NCBI GenBank assembly: GCA_012845835.1
Contig: JABAKD010000023.1
Coordinates: 17,848,751 to 17,912,750 of the forward strand
From: Undaria pinnatifida
Taxonomy: Eukaryota; Sar; Phaeophyceae; Laminariales; Alariaceae
DNA length: 64,000 nucleotides
Reading direction: 5' to 3'
Position numbers and translations under genes: made by a program. Below, piece by piece: positions 11,110-20,264 of this stretch; positions within the stretch are counted from its first letter, which is position 1, and each line of letters opens with the position of its first letter. The notes under the pieces are model-generated. The model did not search any database and was not told the DNA's origin. It was given only the letters and a program-made list of their open reading frames with translations.

Positions 11110-12830
11110 ATACATGTATTATTGTATATTATGTTGCCGATGCTGATACTCAAATACAACGCGTTTTTTTGGGTTGAACTCCTTTGTGGCGTATATCGAA
11201 TGAAGTGGGCGTGCCGGTGACAATATTTGAAGACTGGGAAGTGATGCATGTCATATGAGGCTCCGCCAAAAATAGACGACACGAACACCCCAAAAAATAG
11301 GACCCGTGTAACAGCAGTTTACTCCACTTCAACCAGATGATGCTTTTGATCATTCTTCCTTCTTTCATTAGACCAATACAGATTATACTGCAGACTCTTG
11401 CGTGGTGAGTTCTTGACACTGAAAGGTTCTTGCCCCCCGGCCACGTCCAGCATACGTACCGCGCCGATTCTTCACCCTAGCTAGAAGATATCAGCTCTCT
11501 CTGTGTTCATAAACTACTAAGTACATACGAGACAGGAAATCGAAACCGCAAATATTAGAATAGCCTACGCAACGCAAACGCACAGAAAACTAAACGATAC
11601 ACAAATCAGAAAACTCGGAGGAAACAAAAAGCAACATCAAGAAAGCAGAAAATAATATAAAAACGGAGAAGAAAGTTAAAGAAAGGGCAGGGGGAGGGGT
11701 AGCTACGATAAGGGTGCCAGATAACCCTCCCCCATTCCCCTCTCCCTCCTCGGGACAGAAAAAAGGAAGCAGGGGAAAGGAAAAACAAATCAAAACCGGG
11801 TCGTGCCTTATTTCGTCGACAACGGTGGTAGTATCTAGCGTAGTATCTAGCTAGTAGTATCGCTGTGGGTTCCCCCCCCCCAGTGCCACACAAAACGAAC
11901 CGACCGGCTCGCGAACAAAGAAAAACAAAAATGAAACTCGAACGGTCTACCCTCTGTGAACTGATAAAACGCAAAACTCGACGCGAGACTGCAGACGCTA
12001 ACCTACGACATCAAGATGGGCCGGAGTATCAAGCGACCCTACTGTGCACTGTTCACAATCACACCGCGACCACGACCGCTTTCCGTCTGGTCTAATTTTC
12101 CCAGTTCTGCAGGCCTCGGGCCGGTGCTTTTTTGGCGGCACATTGCATTGAGGAAGCCCCCCCCTCCCACACGGAGCAGGGTGCGCCTCCTGGTACGTGC
12201 CTTCTTGTCGACGGTGGCCGCAGTGAAAGCAGATCTGAGGGCCCCGGGGTGGGCCCTTGGGCTTCTTCGGCTTCGATTGGGGGGCATGAAACCGCCCAGC
12301 CCCATCCCCGCCGCCCCCAAACTGCAACATATCTTCAACCCCCGCCGACGCGCCTGCACCGCCCGGTGCGCCCCCTCCTTCACTGCCGCCACAAACACCA
12401 CCGCCTGCCCCAGACCGACTCCGCGGAACAGGCGGGGGAACAACGCTACCAACAACACCCTCAAACATCGCCCCCACTTCAGCTTCCTGCAACCTAGCAC
12501 GCAATGCAGCATGCTGTTTACTGATAGAGCGCATCGTATTCTTAACGTTGGCGTGCCCTTTGAACTTATCGTAGTAATTCTGAAGCTGTTGGGCAGTTTT
12601 CCGATATACAGGCTCCCATTCCGCCCGGCCAGACTCGATCTTGGCACAGTACTCGTTCCACTCGATTGCCCACTTATCGAAGTTGACGCGTTGGTGACTC
12701 TGAAACCTCCCCATGTCATCGCCTTGGATGAAAAGCTTGTCGTAGACTTCGCTGGCAAACTTACGTTTCTCTGCTCCATTAGTAGAAGACAACTACTACT
12801 GTACTGTAGTAGGGGTTTCTAGCTATCCTC
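11110..12830 (-). mobile_element. repeat element with putative DNA-binding gene, copy 2
   Basis: This is the fuller of the two copies. It holds an intact gene (11998-12792) followed, downstream on the minus strand, by about 0.9 kb of 3' sequence shared with copy 1 at 6770-7440, including a C-run near 11873. Between the copies lies unrelated DNA with the spliced gene. The ends are not defined by clear inverted repeats. Confidence 0.5.
11998..12792 (-). CDS. putative DNA-binding protein with Myb/SANT-like N-part and Cys-rich C-part
   Basis: A 264-residue frame starting at ATG (MSSTNGAEKRKFASEV). Residues about 35-90 hold spaced tryptophans and aromatics (FDKWAIEWNEYC, WEPVYRKTAQQLQNYYDKF), which resemble Myb/SANT or trihelix-type helices such as those found in accessory proteins of plant and algal DNA transposons. 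A helical segment follows (AALRARLQEAE), then a Gly/Ser/Pro linker, and a C-terminal Cys/His cluster (CFHCGH...C...C...CRTG...CDCEQC) that could bind zinc. The fold assignment is inference. A degraded homologue sits at 7453-7990, so it belongs to a multicopy element. No transposase lies beside it, so it may be an orphan accessory gene. Confidence 0.45.
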   Translation of the reverse strand: MSSTNGAEKRKFASEVYDKLFIQGDDMGRFQSHQRVNFDKWAIEWNEYCAKIESGRAEWEPVYRKTAQQLQNYYDKFKGHANVKNTMRSISKQHAALRARLQEAEVGAMFEGVVGSVVPPPVPRSRSGAGGGVCGGSEGGGAPGGAGASAGVEDMLQFGGGGDGAGRFHAPQSKPKKPKGPPRGPQICFHCGHRRQEGTYQEAHPAPCGRGGLPQCNVPPKKHRPEACRTGKIRPDGKRSWSRCDCEQCTVGSLDTPAHLDVVG

Positions 12831-12942
12831 TGGTGGATTCTGATATGGGGATTTGGGGATGAAGTTAAGATCGCTTGTTTTTTTTCTTGTGTTCGGAGCT
12901 AACACAACAACTTCTCTTTCCATTCTTAGCACCTGAATGGTG

Positions 12943-12986
12943 CTGACCAGCCCCCCTCAGGCCAAGGGGGGGTACTTTCTGGTCAG
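12943..12986. other. inverted repeat with C/G runs
   Basis: CTGACCAG followed by a C run pairs with a G run, a short bulge and CTGGTCAG. It could form a hairpin. The 12831-13490 interval otherwise holds no supported gene. Confidence 0.5.
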
Positions 12987-13499
12987 TAGACCTTGTCTAG
13001 CTTAGGCGCGTCTACACTCAGCATAGCGAGGACTCGCCACGCGCACGCACATGATGTATCCTACTGCTGCTGCTGTGGGGCAAGGTTGTACACGTAGCGT
13101 TGTGCTGTCCTCATGTTGTCTGATCCCTGCCACCTGTGGTGTGAACAAAATCTCCGACCCATAACATTACCCCTTGTTATGTACGTAAAAATACAGTCTA
13201 CTTGGACGTAAACGTAAGGATGGGTTGGTATATAAATTACCATTTAAAATGTACTTATACTACCGAAGAAATTGGCGCGATTTATGGACATGCAACGGAA
13301 ATGCGCCCGAAGCAGCAGCACAGCGGAAATATGGGGTATGGTGGGGTGACAAATGGCACGCTCCGATCAAACAATCAGCTTCTTCTACAACAGCAGCCAC
13401 ACGCGCATCGAGTTGCAGGCTGCTGATGCTAGGGGGCTGGACCGCTGCTGTGCGGCAGGATCGTAGGAAAAAAAAAATATCACAATTGTACATATACAT

Positions 13500-13640
13500 A
13501 TACCCGGTACTGCTTTATTTTCGAAAGAAAGCACGCAGCGCAGCACGACACAGCACCGCAGTGAAGGGCACGGCAATGCACCGCACGGCTCTGCACGGCT
13601 CCGCATGGCGCTACGCTGCGCTGCTGGGCTATATACATAT
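13500..13640. repeat. GC-rich short-word repeat
   Basis: Degenerate iterations of words like 'gcacggc', 'gcaccgca' and 'cgctgcgctgc'. A similar low-complexity block occurs at 49590-49760. All overlapping frames here are artefacts of this composition. Confidence 0.5.
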
Positions 13641-13734
13641 ATAGCCGGACTGATCTGAGCTGGGCGTGCATTGTGATCCAAAAAGCGTAGCACCTGATGG
13701 TATGTACAAACCTGGTGAAGTAGTACCGGTATAT

Positions 13735-14053
13735 TGTGATATGGCTTAGTTTAGGTACGCTATTATTGGTTAACCTTTTCCAAGTGGTCAAACAGACTAA
13801 TACCCCACTAATACCTTAACAAATGGCGTCGTCGACAGACCATGGCTTTTTTGGGTCGTGGGTTCAAATCCCACCATCCGCATACTAAACTTTTTCAGAA
13901 TTTCCCCATGTGTCAACTTGAAAAATACCCACAGGAAGTGAAACCGCTTGGATATTGACAGGTCCACCCGTATATCCGGCCGACCTGCTATCCCGCCGTT
14001 TCAGGGGGGGAGAGTGTTATAAGGCTTATAGTTTGGGTAAGCTATTGGTTAGC
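13735..14053 (+). mobile_element. TRIM-type miniature LTR element, plus-strand copy
   Basis: The 5' LTR (13735-13821, starting TGTGAT and ending CCTTAACA) is followed after two bases by a primer-binding motif TGGCGTCGTCGACAGACC (13824-13841). The short internal part includes GTGGGTTCAAATCCCAC and a purine tract GGGGGGGAGAG just before the second LTR (starting TGTTATAAGG at 14015). There is no coding capacity. The 3' LTR is cut at about 14053, where an inverted copy begins. Confidence 0.7.
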
Positions 14054-14057
14054 TGTG

Positions 14058-14435
14058 TAGGTATTAGTGGGGTATTAGCCCGTTTGACCACTTGCAAAAG
14101 GTTAACCGATAGCTTACCCAAACTAAGCCTCATAACACTCTTCCCCCCTAAAACGGCGGGATATCAGGTCGGCCGGATATACCGGCGGACCTGTCAATAT
14201 ATCCAAGCCGTTTCATTTCCCGGGTATACCGGGGAGAGTATTTTTCAAGTTCGACATGAGGAAAATCTGAAAAGTTCATTTTAATATTGTGGATGGTGGG
14301 GATCGAACCCACGACCCAAAAAAGCCATGGTCTGTCGACGACGCCAATATTTGTTAAGGTATTAGTGGGGTATTACTCCGTTTGAACACTTGCAAAAAGT
14401 TAACCGATAGCTTACCCAAACTAAGGCTTATAACA
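14058..14435 (-). mobile_element. TRIM-type miniature LTR element, minus-strand copy
   Basis: Inverted relative to the preceding copy: LTR about 14058-14136, internal region with purine tract (reverse complement of CTCTTCCCCCC at 14137), T-arm-like motif and primer-binding motif (reverse complement ending at about 14346), then the other LTR to 14435. With 13735-14053 it makes a tail-to-tail palindromic composite. Confidence 0.65.
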
Positions 14436-14487
14436 TAACCTTTTGCAAGTTGTCAAATAGACTAATACCCCACTAATACCTTAACAA
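14436..14487 (+). repeat. TRIM LTR 3'-half fragment
   Basis: 'aaccttttgcaagttgtc' to 'ataccttaacaa' duplicates the 3' half of the LTR in plus orientation, directly abutting the minus-strand copy. It is a third partial LTR in the composite. Confidence 0.6.
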
Positions 14488-14539
14488 TGTACTATAAGCC
14501 TCAAGTTCTCCCCGTTGGTTCCAATCCCGGTGTCATCTG

Positions 14540-15287
14540 GGAAAAAAAATGATCCTCATAAAAAATATAATTGATAGATATCAATGTGACTTTGTGGTCT
14601 TCTAGTAGATAGACTGTCCGCTTATATGCCTGATTTTCGTTGGTTGAATCCAGGGATCATATGAAAAAAAAAAGATCCTCATGAAAAAAATGACATATAT
14701 TTGTAAAAAAAAAGTACTGGTAGATACACCACTGCTGCTGTGACATATTGTGGTCTAGTACATAGATTGTCCGCTAATAATCCTGGTGGCCTTCGCTGGT
14801 TCGAATCCGGGTGTCATCGAAAAAAAATGATTCTCATGAAAAATCGATATTTATTTGTAAAAAAAAAAATGGTAGCAATGTGACTTTGTGGTCAAGTAGA
14901 TTGTCCGCTTATAAGCCTGGTTTTCGTTGGTTGAATCCAGGTGTCATCGGGGAACAAAAATGATCCTCTTAAAAAAACCGATACTTGTGTATATTTTACA
15001 TGAAAATTGAAAAATGTCAGCTGTGAGTACGACCGATTGAATGGTTGAAACTCAACTTTGCAACCTGCGTGGTAAATCTATGTTTCGCTACTATACAGCA
15101 GTAGTATAAATAGTAGTTGCACATAGAAAAAATAGTACTGGTAGATACCACTGCTGCTGTGACATTGTCGTCTAGTAGATAGACTGTCCGTTTATAATAC
15201 TGACCTTCGCTGGTTCGAATCCGGGTGTCATCGGAAAACAAAGAATGATCCTCATGAAAAATCGATATCTGGTATTTATTTATAATT
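14540..15287 (+). repeat. tandem array of tRNA-like units (four copies)
   Basis: Units start with GTGAC at about 14585, 14740, 14880 and 15159 and end in GTGTCATC (or a variant) at about 14660, 14818, 14949 and 15232. Each has an A-box-like 'TGGTCTAGTAGATAGACTG' and a B-box-like 'GGTTCGAATCC' (two copies exact, others GGTTGAATCC). In the fourth copy the ends GTGACAT and GTGTCAT can form a 7-bp acceptor-like stem, two pairs being G-T. The anticodon arms do not pair well, so these are probably not functional tRNAs. Between units lie A-rich stretches with 'tgatcctcatgaaaaa'. The array continues at 24000 beyond an inserted LTR element. It is either a tRNA-derived SINE array or amplified tRNA pseudogenes. 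Confidence 0.6.
15016..15092. repeat. dispersed 75-bp repeat
   Basis: 'gtcagctgtgagtacgac' through 'tctatgtttc' matches 54259-54340 with a few differences. It lies between tRNA-like units. Nature unknown. Confidence 0.55.
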
Positions 15288-15292
15288 TTTAT
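15288..15292. repeat. target-site duplication TTTAT (left)
   Basis: TTTAT directly abuts the left LTR; the same five bases follow the right LTR at 23994-23998. A 5-bp duplication is typical of Ty3/gypsy integration. Confidence 0.85.
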
Positions 15293-15725
15293 AAGGGTTT
15301 GTACTCAAGAACACCGCAGGGAGGTGCGAATCTCCAACGCTGTGCGTACACGCGTTCCTCTAAGGCAACGGCCGCAGAATGTGGGCGGTGTTGACGATCA
15401 CCGGACGAGTAGACGTGCTCGGTAGAGAGACAGAAGAATCTCAGGTCGAGATGGGGACAGTAGGAAGTGTGAGAGGTGTGCGAGGGTACACCCTCGCACT
15501 CCTCTCGGACGAAAATAAGGGGCAACGAGCTGAGGAAGCGTCTGGGAAGACGTCTTGAGGTTCCTCGGGATGTTGTACCCTTCCTTGTGGCTCGGAGTGT
15601 GAGTGAGAACGACATCGCTCCGAGAGACGATCTTTCTAGGAGAACGTGCGGAACGTTCCTGAAGGTTCTAGAATTTGTGTTCAGACGCAAGTAGGCAAGT
15701 TGGGTTCAGAGCATTGTGACCCACA
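15293..15725 (-). repeat. 3' LTR of the chromovirus
   Basis: 433 bp, 5'-TGTGGG...CCCTT-3' on the minus strand, matching 23561-23993 except for one base. A 133-residue frame inside it is not considered coding. Confidence 0.95.
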
Positions 15726-15742
15726 TTACCCCCCAGTTTTGA
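15726..15742 (-). other. polypurine tract
   Basis: On the minus strand 'aactggggggtaa' lies directly before the 3' LTR start TGTGGG, the expected place for plus-strand priming. Confidence 0.7.
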
Positions 15743-15800
15743 TGGTGTTAGAGCGCTCACTCCATCAAAATTACAGAGCAATGGGAACACAGGCTCTGGT

Positions 15801-16076
15801 AATTGACCCAGGCTACGGTAGGGGGGTCCCCTTTTGGGCCTTTTATTTCAGTGGCTACGGGTCACTCGCGCGAGCAACCCCTTTGTTCCTATGCAATCTT
15901 ACGTTTTCTTTTTGTTTTACATTGATAAAATCAATCCGCAATGCAAAGGTGATCTAAGCTGCGGCAAACCAAGTTCCTAAACCATCTTCATCCGTACGGT
16001 ACAGAGCTACTCGTGCGAGTGGCTCAAACACACCAGTGAAAATGGGGGTACCCCCCTACCGTAGCCTTGGTCAATT
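15801..16076. mobile_element. MITE-like insertion inside the chromovirus 3' region
   Basis: Terminal inverted repeats: AATTGACCCAGGCTACGGTA (15801-15820) with the following GGGGGGT, and at the right end the reverse complement AATTGACCAAGGCTACGGTA (16057-16076). Weaker complementarity continues inward (CAGTGG..CACTCG). If the outer AATT is a target duplication, the inverted repeats start at GACC. It has no coding capacity. The transposon superfamily could not be named. Confidence 0.6.
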
Positions 16077-17216
16077 CAACCTTCCGAAGACGCTATTTCG
16101 AAGAGTCTCCTCAAAATCTTCGAAAGTATGAACGTAGTACCGAAAAGGTTCCGGAAATACTTGTAGTAAACCAGAGTATTGTTCAGGATCGAATAACGGA
16201 GGAGTAATGACAATTGTGCTTAACCAAACACAGCATTGCTGCGGCCTGCAGGACAAGTGGCTAGCACGGAAAATATACGCAAAGCGTATTGAAAGCGTCG
16301 CGCGAAAGACGTTTTGACGTATCCTGAGTGTGCTATGCAACATTGACGCATCATGGCCAGATAAAAATTGATGCGATCGGAAGCACTGACGAACGAAAAT
16401 TCATGGCGAAAAGCAAAGCAGCCATATGAGTAGGCCGATGCTAGGTGACGGCATGTATGTAGCCAGAAGTCAGACGGAAGTTTGTTGCCTTTCTGGAGGT
16501 TGAAATGAAACTAAACCTCGCAGAAAAATGCACCCTGCAACAAACATGCGTCTCATATCCAATCACCCGGGCTTTTAAAAGCATTCCGGTGGAAAAAGAC
16601 TGGGCGTGGATGCCCGTGGAGCCAGTAGACAAGAAATGGTGTTTGCTCGTTTATTATGAATTTCCTCTCGACTAGCTCGGATTTTGTCCGACCCCCCTGT
16701 GGCTGAAAGCCACTCCGGAAAAAAAAAACGAGTAGTCAATTAATCATCTGGGTCTCGTGGAGACTAAGTGCCAACAGGCGACGTAAACGATGCAACACAA
16801 AGGCGACTAATAGGCTATTCCACTCGGACTTCTGGCAAGCAAAGCTCCATATTGCTTAAGAGTACACAAATTGATACCGGTTCCAAAGGTCGTGCGAGGA
16901 CACAAGGGCGCGTAACGACGCGGGGAGTCAACTGGCGTACGACAGACGCTATTGTACCTCACTAAGAAGTCAATAGAAAAAAAAACATACATGATCAGTG
17001 GTCATGCTTCGAAAACAAGATAACCACAGGCACGCGTGCGCGGTACTTCGCACGGAGGACAAAGGACAAAAAAAAAAAAATCAAAGGAAGCCATGAAGGG
17101 CTGCCGGCTACAGGAAATACTAAAACACGTGGGCGCCGGGCATCGGTTGTTGCACAACCGACGCGATCAAATCACAAAGGAAAAAACATATATATGACAA
17201 CGCGCGTATACATGCC
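16077..17216 (-). other. long 3' non-coding region of the chromovirus
   Basis: About 1.1 kb between the MITE and the pol stop with no long frame, no env-like gene and no recognised domain. It may be untranslated region. Confidence 0.5.
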
Positions 17217-20200
17217 CTACGTGTTACCTTCGTCGCGATCCGATCTAGAATAGGTTCGCTTCTTCTTCCCGGGAGGGTCGAAAGCCGAAGGATTTTGTGA
17301 CAGAATTACAGCACGGTAAGATTCGATCATCTCCTTGCATTGAGGAAGAGTGCTGTAGTGACGCCATACACCACATTGTGGTGGTTGACCTTTAAGTTTG
17401 AGGTGGTATTGGAAATTCTCCACCGACGCTGCACCTACCCCCCGCTTATGACCATCGATTGCTTCGATGACATACGGGCCGATAGTGACGGTGTGCACTG
17501 AGCCATCAAGATCAGGGACGGGTAGGGTGGTTCCGAGAAACATATCATCGAGTGCCTCAAAGTCAGGGGCAGGTGATGACTTGGGTTTGACGAATTGTTT
17601 CATCCGACCTAAGTGGACCGTAACTTCGGCCGGTTCGTTCGGTTTTGATACACGGTAAATAACAGGGGAGAGCTGAGCTCTGACGGTATACGGGCCATGC
17701 CAAGGGCTAACGAGCTTGGGGTTTGGTCCGTCAGTTTCGTGGTACGGGCGATGCAGTAATACTTTGTCGCCCACTTTAAAACCGGGCAAAGACAATATTT
17801 TGTTTTCGACGGCTTGCTTATCTGCCCGTTCTTGTAAATTGCGACGGGCTAACTCGTACGCGAGCTGCAAATTTTCTACTGTGCGACGTGAGTAGTCGAG
17901 TTTATTTTGTGGTGCATCAGTAGAAGGAACTCCGAGAATTAGTTCGACGGGGAGAGTAGCCGTACGCCCAAACACAAGATAGTGGGGAGTCTCCTCCAAA
18001 GTTTTGGAGTATGCCGTGTTGTGCGCAAGCTGGACAAACGGTAGTAGTTCCGCCCAATTATCGCAAGCCAAGTTACTGTACATGGCAAGCATATTGTGAA
18101 CGGTGCTGTGGACACGCTCGAGAACAGAGTTCCCTTGCGGACGATAAGCGGCGGTACGTGTTTTCTTGTACCCAAAGACAGACTGCAATTCTTTCACGAG
18201 TTGGTTTTGAAATTCCTTCCCTTGATCGGAATGCAGGGTTTCTGGTGGGCCGAACACTGAAAAGACACGGTCAATAAGATGACGAACCACCACCGCGGCT
18301 TCCTTAGACTTGATAGGTATCAGAATGAGGAAACGCGTGAGGTGATCGATGACAGACAGGATAAATCGATTACCTTCTGACTTAGATTTGTATTCGACGA
18401 GATCCACCGCAACAACTTGAAACGGTCTGGTGACCGGTCGGTGCCCGGTAGGCAGCATAGGTGATCGGTGAGACGTTTTGCGGCGTTGACAAGGAAGACA
18501 GCTTTTAACATGTTCGGCAACGTCAGAGTGCATCGTGGGCCACCAATAACGATCCCGAACTTTGTCGAAGGTACCTTTAAAGGCTAGGTGACCACCTGAC
18601 GAGGGGAGGTCATGGCAAGCGTTGATTACAAGTGTTCTCAACGATTTCGGCACCACTAGCTGGTCACGAAAGGTGTCCCGCCTACGTAGGTGGGCAGGGA
18701 CGTAAGACCGGCAAAGCAAACCTTCGTGGATGAAGAATTTACTCATGCTGGACTTTGATTGCTGGTGTGGGACGCGAGCCTTAGTAGGATTGGCTAGGTA
18801 GTCAAAGTACTGACAAAATTCTTTCCTCTGATGAGCAAGCAACTTCGCAGCATCGACGACGGGGAAGACAGATATGGCACTAGCAAACAATTCGCGATCG
18901 CTTTCGACGGGCACTATCTCGTCTAAGTTGCCAGCGGACAGTTCGTATTCACGAGGGTTGGGGGGATGAAAAGGCTGATCATCGGGGACGTTACGACAGA
19001 TAGCTGCAAGTTGCGGTTCGGATGGAAGTGGTTTTCCATCCACCTTGCTAAAAATACGCGATAGCGTATCCGGTACAACGTTAAGTTTTCCCGGAACGTG
19101 TTTGACGGTGAAATCGTAATTTTGAAGACAAATTGCCCAACGGGTGAGCATATTGGACGTGTCTTGCATGTGGTACAAGTACGTGAGAGCTTGGTGGTCG
19201 GTACAACACGTAAAGTGTCGGCCCCATAGATACGGACGCCAATGGGTCAGAGCCCATACGACAGCAAGGCATTCTTTCATCGTGGGGCTATAGTGGCTTT
19301 GGCTACGAGAAAAACGCTTGCTATAGTACGCGACAATATCCAGCTCTTTGCCATCGGTGCTGCCCTTGGACGGTTGGGCTAGGAAAGCACCTACACCTTG
19401 CTCGGAAGCGTCGGTGTGAACGACGAAATCTCTCGAAAAATCGGGAAAGTGAAGGACAGGGGCTTCGGATAAAGCGTCTTTGAGTTTCTGGAATGCGGCA
19501 TCTTGGGCCGGACCCCAGGCCTTTTTAAAACTCGTTCGTTTGACGAAGCTCTTTCGAGTCAGTTCTACAAGCGGTGCCGTAAGGTCAGAATAATCTTTGA
19601 CAAACCGGCGGACGAAATTCGCCATACCCAGAACAGAACGTAAGTCTTTAATGGATTTGGGCGTGGGCAGGTCGTGAATCGCATTGGTGCGGTCGGTACT
19701 GACGGAAATCCCTTTCGCGGAAATAACATGACCGAGGTAGTTGACTTCTTCCTGCCCAAATTGAATTTTGGACGGTTTGAGTGTCAAGCCTGCCGCATGC
19801 AACGCTGCGAACATTTTCTCGAGAGAGACGAGGTGGCTTTCGAACGTGTGATTGATACAAATCAAATCGTCCATGTACGAAAGGATACCCGAGTCAGGGC
19901 CAAGGTGGCCTAGAGCTAAAGACATTACGTGTTGAAACAGCCATGGTGCATTCGCTACTCCAAAAGGCATGCGCTTAAAACAGTACTTGCCTCTCGGTGT
20001 CACGAAGGCGGTGCGGTCGACGTGCCCCTCGGCCACAGGTAGCTGCCAGAACGCACTGAGGATGTCGGCGACCGAAATGTAGAGGGCGTCTCCGACGGCA
20101 TCCAGGCAGGACTCGAGGTTAGGCATGGGCCAGCTCTTGCGAATGATGTGGCGGTTGAGGGTATGGCGGTAATCAACACAGAAACGGGGGCTGCCGTTGC

Positions 20201-20261
20201 TCTTGGCGACGATAGTACAAGGGCTACCCCACGGACTTGGCCGTTCCTCAATTATTCCCCA
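17217..20261 (-). CDS. pol: pol: RT, RNase H, integrase and chromodomain (after internal stop)
   Basis: The frame is open from the base after the TAA at 20262-20264; the first ATG gives 969 residues (numbering from that ATG). RT: VADILSAFWQ (catalytic D21) and YMDD at 84-87. RNase H: D239, E285, D310, D353. Integrase zinc finger: H505, H513, C543, C546. Integrase core: D575, D634, E670, with the classic D-x35-E spacing. GPY motif at 811-813 (WHGPYTV). A C-terminal chromodomain-like segment at about 885-940 (YVIEAIDGHKRG ... FQYHLKLKGQ ... EMIESYR) would tether integration to modified chromatin. All catalytic residues I checked are present. The protein copies element RNA to DNA and inserts it. 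It is upstream-fused to protease in one frame, save for the TAA. Confidence 0.93.
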   Translation of the reverse strand, partial: WGIIEERPSPWGSPCTIVAKSNGSPRFCVDYRHTLNRHIIRKSWPMPNLESCLDAVGDALYISVADILSAFWQLPVAEGHVDRTAFVTPRGKYCFKRMPFGVANAPWLFQHVMSLALGHLGPDSGILSYMDDLICINHTFESHLVSLEKMFAALHAAGLTLKPSKIQFGQEEVNYLGHVISAKGISVSTDRTNAIHDLPTPKSIKDLRSVLGMANFVRRFVKDYSDLTAPLVELTRKSFVKRTSFKKAWGPAQDAAFQKLKDALSEAPVLHFPDFSRDFVVHTDASEQGVGAFLAQPSKGSTDGKELDIVAYYSKRFSRSQSHYSPTMKECLAVVWALTHWRPYLWGRHFTCCTDHQALTYLYHMQDTSNMLTRWAICLQNYDFTVKHVPGKLNVVPDTLSRIFSKVDGKPLPSEPQLAAICRNVPDDQPFHPPNPREYELSAGNLDEIVPVESDRELFASAISVFPVVDAAKLLAHQRKEFCQYFDYLANPTKARVPHQQSKSSMSKFFIHEGLLCRSYVPAHLRRRDTFRDQLVVPKSLRTLVINACHDLPSSGGHLAFKGTFDKVRDRYWWPTMHSDVAEHVKSCLPCQRRKTSHRSPMLPTGHRPVTRPFQVVAVDLVEYKSKSEGNRFILSVIDHLTRFLILIPIKSKEAAVVVRHLIDRVFSVFGPPETLHSDQGKEFQNQLVKELQSVFGYKKTRTAAYRPQGNSVLERVHSTVHNMLAMYSNLACDNWAELLPFVQLAHNTAYSKTLEETPHYLVFGRTATLPVELILGVPSTDAPQNKLDYSRRTVENLQLAYELARRNLQERADKQAVENKILSLPGFKVGDKVLLHRPYHETDGPNPKLVSPWHGPYTVRAQLSPVIYRVSKPNEPAEVTVHLGRMKQFVKPKSSPAPDFEALDDMFLGTTLPVPDLDGSVHTVTIGPYVIEAIDGHKRGVGAASVENFQYHLKLKGQPPQCGVWRHYSTLPQCKEMIESYRAVILSQNPSAFDPPGKKKRTYSRSDRDEGNT

Positions 20262-20264
20262 TTA
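20262..20264 (-). other. in-frame TAA inside the RT domain
   Basis: Reading NEML-TAA-WGIIEE on the minus strand. The sequence either side is one continuous RT frame, so this stop either inactivates this copy or is suppressed. Confidence 0.9.

Noticed and set aside
14585-15232. Functional tRNA genes
   Set aside because: A and B boxes are present but anticodon stems do not pair and units are tandem and diverged; called tRNA-like instead.
14540-15290. CRISPR-like array
   Set aside because: Repeats are long, diverged and irregularly spaced, the intervening sequence is itself repetitive, and the DNA is eukaryotic.
15289-15690. 133-residue frame in the LTR as an env or accessory gene
   Set aside because: Lies entirely within the LTR, present at both ends, no domain or signal sequence.
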